A DNA stretch of 64,000 bases from Chenopodium formosanum (GCA_024500155.1 CM044868.1:30415165-30479164), one strand, 5' to 3'. Counted from the stretch's first letter, positions 44,934 to 57,626 are shown. Made by a program: numbers and translations. The notes: generated by a model from the sequence alone, not told the origin.

Positions 44934-45618
44934 GGGAAAGACTCTCGTGAGAATTTTTCTTATATGAGAATTTTTCTTATGTGAGAACACTCTTTATGTT
45001 CTAAATTTTTACTTTTATGTTCTAAATTTTAAATATGATGTTCTAAACTTTTCCTTAGGTGTTCTAAATTAAATCAAATGTTCTAATTTAGTATTCACAT
45101 GTTCTAAACCATAAATTAGTTAAGTTTGATGTCATAAATTTTAAATAACTTGTTCCAAAATTTTAATTTATATGTTCTAAATTTTAAAACGTGTGTTTTA
45201 AGATTTTTAATTATATGTTTCAGATTTTAAAGCGTATGTTCTATTTTTTTACACGTATGTTCTAAATTCCTTACTCACACTTTCTATATTCTATATCAGT
45301 TTGTTCTAAATTTTTATTCACATGTTCATAATCTTAAACCAGATGTTCTAAATTTACTCATATGTTTAAAATTTCATAAAACAAATTTTATAAATTTTTA
45401 ATCACTTGTTCTAATTCTTAAATCAGATGTTCTAAACATATTACTCACACAAATGTTCTAAATTATTACTCATATGTTCAGAATTTTAGTTTGAGTCACA
45501 TGTTCTAAATTTTTACTCACATGTTCTAAATTTTTACTCATATGTTCTAAATTTTAAATCAGTTCTCATATAAGTATGAATTCTCACATATGAACCTATT
45601 CTCACCGGATCCCTCCCC
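44934..45618. mobile_element. MITE-like element filled with ATGTTCTAAA repeats
   Basis: The ends TATAGGGAAAGACTCTCGTGAGAAT and (inverted) TATAGGGGAGGGATCCGGTGAGAAT form imperfect inverted repeats, shown here for description at 44929-44953 and 45592-45618. Between them are about 25 degenerate units of ATGTTCTAAATTTTTACTCAC (18-25 bp). It sits in a TA microsatellite next to the Helitron-like unit. No coding capacity. Superfamily uncertain (TA target could mean Mariner-like or a Helitron derivative). Confidence 0.55.
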
Positions 45619-45724
45619 TATATATATATATGTGGGCATGACCTAAAAAATATGAGATATGACAATGAAGATTACTCTCTACATCTTTCTTTTATTTTTC
45701 CTTTAATTTCATTTATTTTTTAAC

Positions 45725-45834
45725 ATATTTTTTTTGTTTTTTTTTTAAATATTATTTTTCAAAATCATATGGTGTATGACATATAAGAAGCAACCAAAAC
45801 TTGACTCTTCGGTATTTTTAGTAGGCAAATTTGT
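45725..45834. other. Copia flank
   Basis: AT-rich, T-run-rich sequence; nothing recognised. Confidence 0.3.
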
Positions 45835-46530
45835 ATTTACCACCCTCAAAATACCATATTTAGACTTAACCACCTACGAAAATGAAAAAAAAAAAAAGAT
45901 TTTGACATTTCAGCAATCTCCTAATAATTTATAGGAAAATTTGAAATATACCACCAACGATTATACCCATTTTTACAAAGCAACCAACAATTTTTTTTTT
46001 TTTTTAAATTTACCGCCAACTATTATTTAAAAACTTAAAAATTACCACATGTTTGCCCAATGGTGTCATAATGGGCCCCACTTTACAATTTCCCTCCATT
46101 CCCCTTTCTCTTGTCTCGATTCTCATCTCTTTAGTTCGGAAATATTGTTATATACACTCGGGTGTTCGTACGGTAAACCCAAAGATATTTCTTTTCTCAT
46201 TTGATGATAAAATGAAGAATAATCATTGAAATGAGAAAATAATACCCTTGGTTGCACTATACACCATGATGTAAATAACAATTTCAAAATTGTTGGTGGT
46301 AAATTAAAAAATAAATAAATAAAAAATTGTTGTTGGTTTTCTAAAAAATGGGTATAATTTGTTGGTGGTATTTTTCAAATTTTCCTAGTTTATATTAAGG
46401 TAATCATTGAGTGTCATTTTAAATAAAAAAATTCAAAATTTTAACCTTTTTTGTAGGTAATTAAATAAAATTAAACGAAAACACGAGTAGTTAAATATAA
46501 ATGTGGTGTTTTGAGGGTGGTAAAATGCAA
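45835..46530. mobile_element. Fold-back (long inverted repeat) MITE
   Basis: Left arm: CAAATTTGTATTTACCACCCTC at about 45825 (first 20 bases conserved), later GGAAAATTTGAAATATACCACC (about 45932). Right arm carries the inverse: GAGGGTGGTAAAATGCAAAC at about 46512 and GGTGGTATTTTTCAAATTTT at about 46364. The arms are about 200 bp each around a core at 46080-46300. No coding capacity. Target duplication not clear. A MULE-type or fold-back MITE is likely. Confidence 0.62.
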
Positions 46531-46544
46531 ACTTGGGTACTTGA

Positions 46545-48072
46545 TGTGGGGTATCTTAGGTTGCTGGATTCTAAAGCACTTCCAATTAGACAAACAAGAA
46601 AATCAAACCCACTCCTAATATAGGACAAGTCTGAGTCGAACCACGAGAAATGAGGGGAGATTGCTATAGCCTATAGTCAAGCTACTTCGAAGAATGAGAG
46701 GGAATTCGTGGTGAACTAAGTTCCAATCAACTAAGCAATGAAGAAAATCAATATGATAAACACTAGAGATTAAGGTTCCACATGAAAGCTCAATGAACAT
46801 GCCTAACGACGAAAACCTCAATCGATTCAAACGTTGCAAGGGATAACAATAGTTGCAATCAATAGGATTCAAGAGTTATCTCTTATAAGTCAAGCTAGGG
46901 TTCATTATGAATTACTAACAAGGAAAATCACAATCAAACTCAATCAATTAAAACAATTCCCAAATCAAGGCTTCATGTCATTAGAAATTACAATGCAATC
47001 TAGATTAATCATCAAGGTTGATCATTCCTATTTAAATCAATCACATGCTCAACTATATTAACCAATTTAATTGCAACAATTCAATCAATCAAGAACCATC
47101 AACTAGCAATGATCATCAATCAAGCATGCTTCCCCTTCTCCCTAGCTACTAATCTACTCACTTTATATAATAAGATTGAAGAACAAAACAAATTGAATCA
47201 CAAACATCATCATTTCAAGCTTAATCAAGAAGAAAATTAAATTAAACAAATTTTCAAAGCAAAGATCAACAATTAAATCAATCATACAAGAATCAAAGGT
47301 AGAATCAAGAAAAAGGTAAAATCAAAGGAAGAAAATCTCACTTGCTAGTTATCATTGATAAAGGAAAAAAAAATCCAAGCTTAATTGATGTAATTGAATT
47401 ACAAATCAAGTATTCAAGTGTTTCTCTCTCTACTAAATCTGGAAAAATATATCAAGTACTAGAAAAAACGACGTCCCCCTAAAAAGGAAAGGTCAAAGGT
47501 ATTAATAGCAAGATAAAAAATAAGGGGACGGTGAGCCCTGGTGACACACAGAGGGTTCTACATGCATGCACCCCTACTACAAGTGTGGTGCGCGACTCCC
47601 CTTGTTGTTAGCTCGTGGCCCCTTTGCGTGATGCTTCGATCCTAGCGCGCTCATGCATCCTATATTCAACACTCTCATGTGATGAAACCTTGAAAATTCC
47701 ATTTTTGCGTGTTCATGACTAAGACATGCGATGATGGTGATGCACGAGAGCGCTAAAGCCAAGAGTGGGAGCTTGCCTCTTATCTTGCATACTTGCCAAC
47801 CAAATAATGTGAAACCTTGTCCGAAGCATTTAAAAGACTTGGAGAACCTTCCAAAAGGAACCCGAGAAATCCTGTGATGAAAGAAAGTAGAGCAAGTAAA
47901 ATAGAAAAGACGAAAATACCCTTAAAATGCAAGAAAACACAAAATAAGGGGAATGAAGAAACTAAAGCATAAAAGAACAAAACTAAAGCATTATTCAAAG
48001 AGAAAATCTATAAAAGAAGATGAAAACATCCTAAAATTGCTACCAAATGAGTGCCATAAATGACACTCATCA
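46545..48072 (-). repeat. Element 5 (Athila-like) 3' LTR
   Basis: Minus orientation. The right end reads TGACACTCATCA, so the element strand starts TGATGAGTGTCA...TGGCAC, very like the start of Element 4's LTR (TGATGGGTGTCA...TGGCAC). It is followed on the right by the polypurine tract AACTTGGGGAAATT (48073-48090, minus). The left end is set at TGTGGGG near 46545, less certain. Non-coding; the minus-strand frame at 47780-47998 is not recognised as a gene. Confidence 0.68.
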
Positions 48073-50405
48073 AATTTCCCCAAGTTAAACTTTTGCTCGT
48101 CCTTGAGCAAAATTAAAGCTAGAAAAAGGAATAAGAAAGAAAATGACACTCACAAGATAGATTATTCAAATAAAAGGAGGAAGAGAAGAAGATTGAGAAT
48201 ATACACTAACTCACTATCGTAGGAATCAAAGTTGTTTTTAGCTACAACAAGCCCTTTAAACCCTTAAGTCGCCAAGGAGGATGAGTGAGGTCTCGTACGG
48301 GTTTCCAAAAGAGATTACCCCATAACTCTCAAAGTTAAATGAGGCAAAAGAATAAAAAGGATAAGAGAAAAATTAAAAACAAAAGAAGAAAAATGCTTTT
48401 ACAATGGACCTTTGCAAATAGACAAAACATAAGTAGATATCAAGCTTTCTAAACAAACAAGGGTAAGCACGTTCCATTATATCCAAGGTTGATAGAAAAA
48501 TAATGCACGCTAAGCATAAAGAACTAGTGATTTCAAATTCCCCCCTAGTCCCCTCCAAGACGGTCCTCGTTCCCCATCAGCTTCAAATCACCCCTTAGCT
48601 AGCTCCTGATGATGCCACGAAGGAACCGGAAAAAAATTCATTTGTGGAATTATAGGGTCATCCCGACATCTCAACTATGCATACTCTCTCTATAGGTTTG
48701 AAATCCATCTCCCTCCACCGAGTAATTGACCTCACCTCTCTAAATTCCAAGGGTCTTTATTAAGGTTGTAATGTCATGGCTAAGGGTAAAGGCGGGAAAA
48801 TAATTATAAATTTTTGTGGCAATTCCTAAGTGAAGCAAAAGAGTGGCCATCTTTAAAAAACAAACTCAAGAAGTCACCAAAAATCAAACAAAAATACCAA
48901 TTAATTCCATCTCCATCAAGCTTATTCAACACCAACACACAATATATATAAAAACAAAGTAACGCTCTCCCCAAGCCTGAACAAAGCATTGTCCTCAATG
49001 CTTAAAATAGGGAAGAAAACATAACTAACTATAATATTTTTGACATCTTCGGGTTTTGTTGTTGCTTTTTTTTTTATATATTTTTTTATCGTTTTTCATT
49101 TTTTACATATGCACTTATTTGGTGTCATTGCCTTTTTTAACTATGGACGACTCTTTCTTTCATTCAACTTCTTTTCCTTTTTAGATCATGAAACATCATT
49201 TGATTTCCTTGGATCACATCTTGCTTATGAAACTTTCTTTCAAATAAAAATCAAACTTAACTTTAAAAGTCTCACTTAAAACAACCATTTAAAGTGTTCT
49301 TGTTCATTTAAAGTGTTCTTGTTCATATACAATTAGCAAGAAGGTTTATGCAAAATAGAACATGAAATATGTAACTAAATAAAAAGAAAATAAAGAAAAA
49401 ATGAGAAAAGGTGCCCATATCCTCCCTTAAAGTTTCTCGTTCATGATCTTAGGAGCTAGAAGACAACATAAGGATGCAGACATGCATAGTTAAGCATCCA
49501 AAAAGCCATACAACAAGAATGATGAAGGCTAGAACGAAGTTAACCACACAAGGGATGGGATAATAGCAAATACCAACTAAAGGGTGTCAAATCCCCTCTA
49601 GGGAGCAACAACATCATACCACTTTCCCGTGACCTAAGGGTTCAAACGTCCTCAAAATTTCTTAACAATGCTACCTTAGAACACCATATCCTAGGATCAA
49701 CCGCAGATACTCTTAAACCGTGTGAACCATTGCTATTTAGGAAGGATAATACCTAAAAATGCAAGTCCGTAAGGTACCGAGTCAAAAGCAAAAACAAGAG
49801 GAAGCTAGAACTTTGCCTCAAAATGTTTTTTTTTTTAATTTTTTATATATATATATATATATTTATGTACACAAAAAGGCTTTATCAAAAATCATTTATA
49901 AAAAGAAAAAGGGAAAACAAAAGAAGTAAATAACAACAGTAAAAAAAGAATAGAAAATAGAAAAGAATGAAAATAAAGGAAATAGAAAAAGGAATAAGAG
50001 AAGGAAAATTAAAAAGGAAAAGAAAAACACAAGGATGCAAGCCAAATCATTTAATATCCCAATCGACAAATAAACGGTCATTTGGCTACAACGCCAATGA
50101 CTCTAAACTCTCTAAGGTGTTAATGGAAAACAACCTCAAACCATTAAGCTATTCCTATTCTAAACCTAAACTATGCACACAAAAGGAAATGGAAAAGAAA
50201 GAAAAATAGAAAGGTCTCACCAAGCGATCCCGATTTGAAAGAACAAGCATGACAACAAGTAATTCTCACCAAATTCCATGCGTCAAATGCTCCAACCAAG
50301 GACCTAGAAAGTGAGACAAAAAGAAGGAAAAAGAGAAATATCTACACAAAAGAATGTTAGTAACTTCATGAAGAAATAAACAATTGAAATAAAAGAGAAA
50401 CAACT
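48073..50405 (-). mobile_element. Element 5 internal region, 3' part
   Basis: Minus strand, about 2.3 kb without a recognisable gene. CATTGAGGACAATGCTT followed by a G-run (48970-49000, minus) matches 62728-62760 of Element 4, the stretch that closes the env-like part of Athila elements. The right end at 50405 is the insertion point of Element 2. AT- and A-run-rich; (TA)n at 49845-49862. Confidence 0.6.
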
Positions 50406-50915
50406 TGTAGGTAATATTTCAAGCCATCCCACACTTGAGCCCTACTGTGATTATACACTTAAGCATGGTGGCGTCCAAAGGGAAGGAAGCTAGAGTAAAA
50501 GAGTTGCCAACAAGTTTAAGGAACTTGTAAACCGTTCACAGGGTGAAGGTTAAACGATCAAGGAGATCATTAACTCCAATAGGTCTGGAACCATGACTGG
50601 AAGTTTGGGGATGAAGGTACAAATCCAACATAAAAGAGATTGAACCTGCCCTAAAAATAGGCCTTTACTTTATTCTTCTCATATTCATGTGCACTTTTTG
50701 ACTAACATGCAATCATTAGGTTAATCCTAAACCTTTTTAATCTATGTTGGCTGAATATTAATGCGCAAATATAACTATTATTGGCGATCACTTGAATTAT
50801 AATCAAATTAACCTAAATAAGATTATTAATTATCTTATTAAGCGTGATTACAAGTAAAAATTCCCTTTAAAACATTCATAAAAGGTGTGATTAAGCAATA
50901 CCAATAAAATATATA

Positions 50916-50978
<63 letters not shown>

Positions 50979-52467
50979 CAAGCAGCATAATCTTAACAAT
51001 CATCATAATAACAATAACAATCATAATCATAATAATAATCATGTTAAAGCATTATATTAATAGCAAGATGATACTAGGAATTAATAAAACAATCTAAGCA
51101 TGCTTTCTACATCGAAATAATAGATATGTAATTAAATTACTTAATTTGATGCCTCGTACCTCTTTCTAATAACAAAATACACGCATTAGTAACTTCAAGG
51201 AAAATATTAAAACAAATAATTAAATTAAATGATTGAAATATAGATTTGGGACCAAACCCTCAGAAATCATCAACCTTTCACGTCTAGGGCGAAGGCAACT
51301 TTGAACTTGGCTAGGTGTGTCTAGAACTAATGAGTGAGGAATTTTGAGAAAGGAAAAGTTTAGAAAAAGAAGAGAGAGAGAGAAAGCTTCTAGATTTTAT
51401 AGAGAGAATAGAGAAAGATGATTCTAGGTGAATGATTATTAAAAACGGGGAGATACAACCCCTTTTTATAGAAAATATAGCACGAAAACAATAGAAAAGA
51501 GTTTGAGTCCTATTCAGAATAAAAGACCTTTTGTCGCCAACGACTTGAGTTAGCGCGAGACGACAGGAGCAGTGCCAGGCGACATACCCGTCAATTGTCG
51601 TTGGGATAACTTTTTTGCGGATTTTGTTTTTATCATATCTTTTGATCTAAAAGTCTAAATAAGTCATATAATATGTCGTTGGAAATATATTGAAGTCTAC
51701 TTTCCAACCCAATAAGAATCAGATTAAAATATTTTGTAGATAAAAAGATATGGCCAAAATAGTGGAAGGGTGTAAGTTTTGGATAGAGTTTCGTATTGCA
51801 TTCATATGTTTTTCGTTATAGCTCGGAATTAATATTATAATATATCATTGCAAAGATAATTTTTTAAGATCTATTTAAAAATATAAGATTTGGTTAAATA
51901 TTATGAGGCACAAAATAATATCTGACTGTCTTTGAATATCTTTAAGTTCGTATAGAATTAGGATTTAAAAAATGGAAAGTTTTTATTCAATTTCAAACTC
52001 TTTGATTTTATCTTTTCAAAAAGAATAATTAAGATCTTTTAGAAACTCATAGAAGCTTCTAATAAATCCTAATTATTTTAGGAATAGGATTAAACCTTTG
52101 GACGCTCCACATGATCATTGGGCCGTAGAGGTAAAATCCGGTTTAAGCCCAGTTTAGTATTTTGGCCATAACTTCCTCATTATTCATCGGAATTGGGCTT
52201 ATAATATATCGTTGGAAAGGTTTTTTCAAGCCCCATCCAAATACACTATTATGTGACCCATATTATGGACAAAACTAAACTGGAATGCACATTTTTCATA
52301 TAATGGGTAAGAAAAGAAATATTTTCAAAGACATAAAGAAGAGATATTTTAATAAAAACATCCTCATCACTAGACTTTTCACACTTTTGCTTTGTTTGAT
52401 AATCAAATGACAGGAAAGGTATTCATCAATGGGTTTGGTTTTGGGGAGACACATTTAGGTGTCAACA
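50406..52467 (-). repeat. Element 2 (Tat) 3' LTR
   Basis: 2062 bp, minus orientation, TGTAGGTAATATTTC at left and GGTGTCAACA at right, then the polypurine tract. Aligned with Element 1 LTRs but clearly more diverged. TATA-like CTTTTTATAGAA at 51462-51473. A (TA)n expansion at 50903-50980. Left flank is Element 5 internal DNA; the duplication would be CAACT (50401-50405), its partner not in the window. Confidence 0.88.
51533..51602 (-). repeat. 20-bp GC-palindrome array, cluster 12 (LTR, decayed)
   Basis: Cores GTCGCC 51533, AGCGCG 51552, AGTGCC 51571, GTCAAT about 51590. The 19-20-bp step survives while the palindromes have decayed. It is again 60-140 bp upstream of the TATA box. Confidence 0.65.
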
Positions 52468-52483
52468 GAAGCCCCCACTTTGA
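52468..52483 (-). other. Element 2 polypurine tract
   Basis: GAAGCCCCCACTTTGA on the plus strand, same as Element 1. Confidence 0.85.
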
Positions 52484-52649
52484 GTGAGTTTGGAGAAACT
52501 TATGTTTCGAAAACAAAAGTCAAAATAGCAATAGGGACGGAGAATGATCCAGAACGTTATGTGATCCCAAATCATGCTTGTAACGGCGATACCTGCAAAC
52601 TAGCGTTAGTTAAAATAGATAAGAGAGTTAAGAAACGCATATCTGGCGC

Positions 52650-53440
52650 CGTCGAGCACATGTCTCTATAGTAAGCGATTTGTGACGATCTTCCTAAAGC
52701 TAAGGGATACCGTCTGAAAACTACCATGCTTGCAGGTGCCTCCAATTCCGCTGTTTTATGATCATCTTCCACATCCTAGGGAATATGATCGAAGATAACT
52801 TCGCTTGAAATCACCTCCTTCTTTTGACAACCTTCCACATCCTAGGGAACGCCGTCGAAGACCACTTTGCTTGAAGCCGTCCTCAGTTTTCCGACAACTT
52901 TCCACATCATAGGGCACGCTGTCGAAGATAACTTTGCTTGAAGTCATCCTCAGTTGTTTGTGGCAACTCTCCACAAGCTAGGGAATGCTATCAGTCAATG
53001 CTGCTACATCTCTAGCATTTTTCTTGAATCATGGTGACAACTTTCCCAATCATAGCGAATTTTATCAAAGATTTCCTCATCACAAACCGTTCTTCTCAAA
53101 TCTAGGTGACAACCTCCACAATCTTGTGAATGCTGTCAAAGACCGGCTATCTCGTGATATCTTCTCAAATCTAGGTGACAACCTCCTCAATCTTAGCGAA
53201 CGTCGTCGAAGACTGCCCATCTCGTGTTATCTTCTCAAATCTAGGTGAAAACCTCCTCAATCTTAGCGAACGTCATTGAAGATAACTTCGGTTGAAGCCA
53301 TCCTCAGTTTTCCATGACAACCCTCCACAAGCTAGGGAATGTCATCGAAGATAACTTTGCTTGAAGTCATCCTCAGCTTTCTGACAACATTCCACATCAT
53401 AGGGAACGCTGTAAAAGATAACTTCGCTTGAATCCATCCT
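52650..53440 (-). repeat. Element 2 3' UTR tandem repeats
   Basis: Two interleaved families: units with GACAACCTTCCACATCCTAGGGAACGC...GAAGATAACTTCGCTTGAAG (52740-52980 and 53280-53440) and units with GGTGACAACCTCCACAATCTTAG (53030-53280) like Element 1's 71-bp array. Period about 65-72 bp. Confidence 0.78.
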
Positions 53441-55194
53441 CAGTCGTTGCGATATTATTCTGAAGAAAATTACCGAAGACCAACACTTGTCGATCCTTAA
53501 AGCTCGCTTGAACTTTGCTGCTGTGATATATGCCGAAATTTTCGCAGTGCCAGTACATCGACACATTTTTGCTTCTTGTAAACCATAACGTCGGTGCCTC
53601 TGCTGCTTATGAACCATAATGTTGGTGCCTTCTGCTGCTTGTGAACCATTATGTCGGTGCCTTTGCGATGAGCCAATGTTTAGGCGCTTTAAGCTAAGTG
53701 AGAGGATATTTTATCAGGTCGATCACCTATTGTGATTGTAATCAAGCCGATTACTTAATCATGTCAAATTTCTTATAGGGGCTAACTAGCGTACCACGTA
53801 ACTCGAAATTGCTGCATAAGGTCCACATAGTAATTTATGAGGGCCACGTGTTCTGTCGCCGCACCAGCGCACGCTGGAAAGCACTGTCGCCAGTCGACGA
53901 GCTGTAGCACCTGACGACAACCTTGTCGTCTGGCGCTGGAATCGTTGCTGCTGCCGTTGTTCGTTGTTCGGTTTTGCTCTAAACCTTTAACTTGGTCATT
54001 TCCTTTTAACCAAATCTGCTCAAATCATTAGCAAATTAAAGCTCTTCGTATCTAATTCACCAATCCATGTAAGTCTTGCTCAAACTCCTCTTATCTTGGA
54101 CAAATTTCATGTGTTTATAATTGCAGTTTTTTGAAAAATCTGGGAACAGTTTTGCTCGCTTGATCTTTGGAAGTGATAGCTTCCTATGCCTTGAAACTTT
54201 GTTAAAAACTCTATTCTTTAGGATTTTACCGAGTCTGAGGTGCTTGATCAAAATCTGGATGTGTTCGATCAATCAGGCTGATCGTCAATCTAATTGCGAT
54301 TAGGCCGACTCTAGTGGATTTGCTAAGCCTTTTGCGTCCTTTTGCTTCAAGTCTTTTGTACCTGCATTTATACTTTGGACTATAGGAATTTGCTCATCTT
54401 TTCTTTAGGGGTTGACCTAAGGCTCAGTGTTGCTTGACTCATTGCATAATACTTAATGCGTTTTTAACACATATGACTTGTCATGACTCGACTCAATGCG
54501 TTTTGACACACATGGCTTGACATGACTCAAGGTGTAAACTTGACTTAATACGATTGACCAACTCAAGGTCGAGTTAACTTGATTGTGACTTGTGTGTGCA
54601 AAGTATTGACTTATGAGACTCGATATGTACATGACTTATGTGTGCATTCGACTCGAAAACGCAGAAAATAAAAAAATTTCCGTCATTTTGTGGAGGGTAC
54701 TGACTTGCTCCCGAAAAAGAAAGACGCAAAAAGACAAGAAGTGAAGTGTTACAATGCTTATCGAATGAGCTTAAACAACTATATGCGTTGAAGTTGTATC
54801 TTGGGGTGCAATATCCTAGGCTATCTTGAAAATATTTCGGTAACTTAGGCACGGAGGCTAAGCACTTCCTACTTTACGATATAATGAAAAGTATGATCTT
54901 AACATGACGAGGCGTGCTTCAACATTATATTAAGATTTCATGACAAAGGGTTCCTAAAGGAAGTACTATTTGGTCATGTATCTGTGTTGTGTGTGTAAGT
55001 GACACTAAAGCTAGGCTGCAAAGGCTAAGTGTATGGGAAAGTATTATGAGAAGAGCTAAATAATGGTGACACTTTAGGCCAGGTAAGCTAATGATGTAGG
55101 GATCAAGCCCCCAAGTCTAGCTCTAAATGGATAAGGATGAGCATAGGAGATCCCCTTGATATGATCAATTATGAACGTAAATATGAATGCATTT
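53441..55194 (-). other. Element 2 3' UTR, distal part
   Basis: Matches 8890-10402 of Element 1: short CGGTGCCT repeats (53575-53660), GC-palindrome array (53855-53936), TGACTC-rich stretch (54430-54660). No gene. Confidence 0.65.
53855..53936 (-). repeat. 20-bp GC-palindrome array, cluster 13 (3' UTR)
   Basis: Cores GTCGCC 53855, 53885 (partner GTCGAC 53892), TAGCAC about 53905 and GTCGTC 53924 (partner GGCGCT 53931). Decayed, with one irregular step. Same place in the element as cluster 2. Confidence 0.6.
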
Positions 55195-55872
55195 TTATTA
55201 CGGCCGCACCTCGATGTGAGGTTGCCTACGTATCCGTTAGGAATCAGGCCGAACGTAGTTCTAGCCGAACCTCACACAAGTATGTGTATACCTCAAATAG
55301 GTCTTTTTAAGAGTTGTAACGTGGTTAGGCTAAAGGTGGAAAAAGAAAGGGATAAAGGCTCAAGACCCTAGATTATCCCCCAAGGTGTGCCACCTTGCTT
55401 TTGAATCTTTGTATTATTATGCTTGAGGTTTCTCAATTTTGAGCTCTTTGTTTTTTTTTTTTGCTCTTTTTTTTTGCTTTTGCATTTTTTATTTTGAACC
55501 TTACCTTTTTTGATAAGTTTGGGCAATCCCGATCATGCGATCTATCACTCACTTGGCATTCATGTTTCTCAGGCACGGTACCGAGCACTCGATAAGAGAC
55601 GCAATTTGAGACGTGTTTTTATCAAAGAGATGTTCATGTCAATGACATTGGAACACTTTCCCTTTTGTACACTTTTATTATTATTTCTATTCTTTTTACT
55701 ATTTCTAATCACTTAAGCTTTTGTTCTTTAAAATTTGCATAGATTGCACACCATCCCATCCAAGGTTAGGTAGATGTGGTTTGAAAAATGAAGGTCTATC
55801 ATTTGACGAGGCTCAAAAAGGTTTATCAAGAAATAATTACATTTATTTGAAAGGTTCAAGATGATATGATGG
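55195..55872 (-). other. Conserved post-integrase segment of Element 2
   Basis: Bases 55205-55275 are the conserved ACGTTCGGCCTGATTCC segment (minus strand). Bases 55505-55870 match 10690-11047 of Element 1, so Element 2 shares this arrangement. It is cut at 55872 by Element 3, so whether it had gag or pol cannot be seen. Confidence 0.7.
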
Positions 55873-57626
55873 TGTAGACACCCATTTGTGTCTCCCAAAA
55901 ACCAAACCCGGTGATGAGTACCTTTCGCGTTGAATCATAATTGAATGAAGTGAAAGTGTGGAAAGTCTAGTGTTGCGGATAGTTTTAATTTCTTTTCTCT
56001 TCTGTTTTTTTGAAAACCTATTTTAAGAAAACAGCCAATACTGTTTGGTTTGGTCCATAACAAGGGTCTAATAATGGTGTAGTTGGATGGGGCTTGAAAA
56101 GAGCTTTCCAACGATATATTATAAGCCCAATTTCGATGAATAATGAGGAAGTTATGGCCAAATTACTAAACTGGGCCCGGTTTGATCTTTATATGCGGCC
56201 CAATGATCTAGAGGAGGGCCTAATATGGATTTATCATTCCTAATGCAATTAGAATTGATTTTAGTCTTCTAGATCCTTCATGAAGGTTCTTTTCATTCCT
56301 AATTCAATTAGCATTGATAAATTGACTTTGGTTGACTTGTTTTATCCTCGTCGAAACTCTGATTTGTTTTTCTATCCGTTTGGCTGTTTTTCTCTATAAA
56401 TAGCCTCTTAAAACCTCCGTTTTGGATCATCAACTATCATCAATTCTCTCTAATTTTCTTATATTCTCTAGTTTTTTTATTCTCTAGTTTTTTTTTTTTT
56501 TTTTTTTTTTAAGAATTCTTCTCTCTCTAGTTTTCTTTACAAAATTCTGCACTCACAAGATCAAGAAACACCTAGCCAAGTTCGAAGTTTCCTCCGCCCT
56601 AGACGTGAAAGGTTTAATTTCTGAGGGTTTGGTCCCAAATCTCTCTTTCAATTATTTAATTTAATTGTTTTATTTTATATTTTCCTTGAAGTTACTAACG
56701 TGTGTATTTTGTTATTAGAAAGAGATACGAGGCATCCAAGTAAGCGCTTTAATTGATTAATTGATATTTTGATGTAGAAATCATGTTTAGGTTATTATTT
56801 TGATTCCTAATATCATGTTTAGGGTAATTTCTAATATCAAGTATGATTAAGAGAATGCTTCCTAGTATCATGTTTAGGGTAAAGAATAAGTTCCTTAAAT
56901 CAAGTATGATTATTATGATGCTTCCTATTTTCTTTTTTAATATCATGTTAGTATCATGTTAGGGTTAATGCTTTGATCTTTATTGCTTAGTAACATGCTA
57001 ATGTTTGTTATTAATCTTGTTAGTATCATGCCTAGGATCTTGCTATTATTATGCTTTAACATAACTATTTTTATAATTGTTGTAATTATTTTGATTATTA
57101 TTATGTTGCTTGATGGTTATTATTTATTGCTTGATCACACCTTTTATGCATGTTTAAAGGGAATCTGTACTTGTAATCATGCTTAATAAGATAATTAATA
57201 ATCTTGTTTAGGGTTAATTTGATTATAATTCAAGTGATCGCCAATAATAGATTTATTTGTGCATTAATATTCAACCAACATAGATAAACAGGTGTAGGGT
57301 AAACCTAATGATTGCATGTTAGTCAGGAAGCGCACATGAATACGATCAGAATAAAGTAGAGGCCTATTATTAGGGAAGGTTATCTCTTTTAGGTTGGATT
57401 TGTACCTTCATCCCCGAACTACCAGTCATGGTTCCAGACCTATTGGAGTTGATGATCTCCTTGATCGTTAAAGGGTGTAACCTTCACCATGTGAACGGTT
57501 TACAAGTGCCTAAAACTTGTTGACGACTCTTTTGCTTTAGCTTCTTTCCCTTTGGACGCCACCATGCTTAAATGTATGATCACAGTGGGATTCAAGTTTG
57601 GGGTAATGCTTGAAATATTTCATACA
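55873..57626 (+). repeat. Element 3 (Tat) 5' LTR
   Basis: 1754 bp, TGTAGACACC to CATACA, followed by a primer-binding site, so it is a 5' LTR. TATA box CTCTATAAATAG at 56391-56402. It lacks the GC-palindrome array. A T-run at 56489-56511. It lies in Element 2; the left duplication would be GATGG (55868-55872), its partner not visible. Confidence 0.9.

Larger units (their letters stand above)
37148..45724 (+). repeat. Copia 3' LTR, split by three insertions
   Basis: Starts TGTTATGAAATAG right after the polypurine tract. The pieces are 37148-37213, 37542 to about 37648, and about 45619-45724, ending ...TTTTTTAACA. Between them lie a hAT MITE, the Helitron-like unit and a MITE-like repeat element, the last two in a TA microsatellite of the LTR. 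The last piece (ATTACTCTCTACATCTTTC) resembles a copia U5. Assignment of the last piece is inference. Confidence 0.5.
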
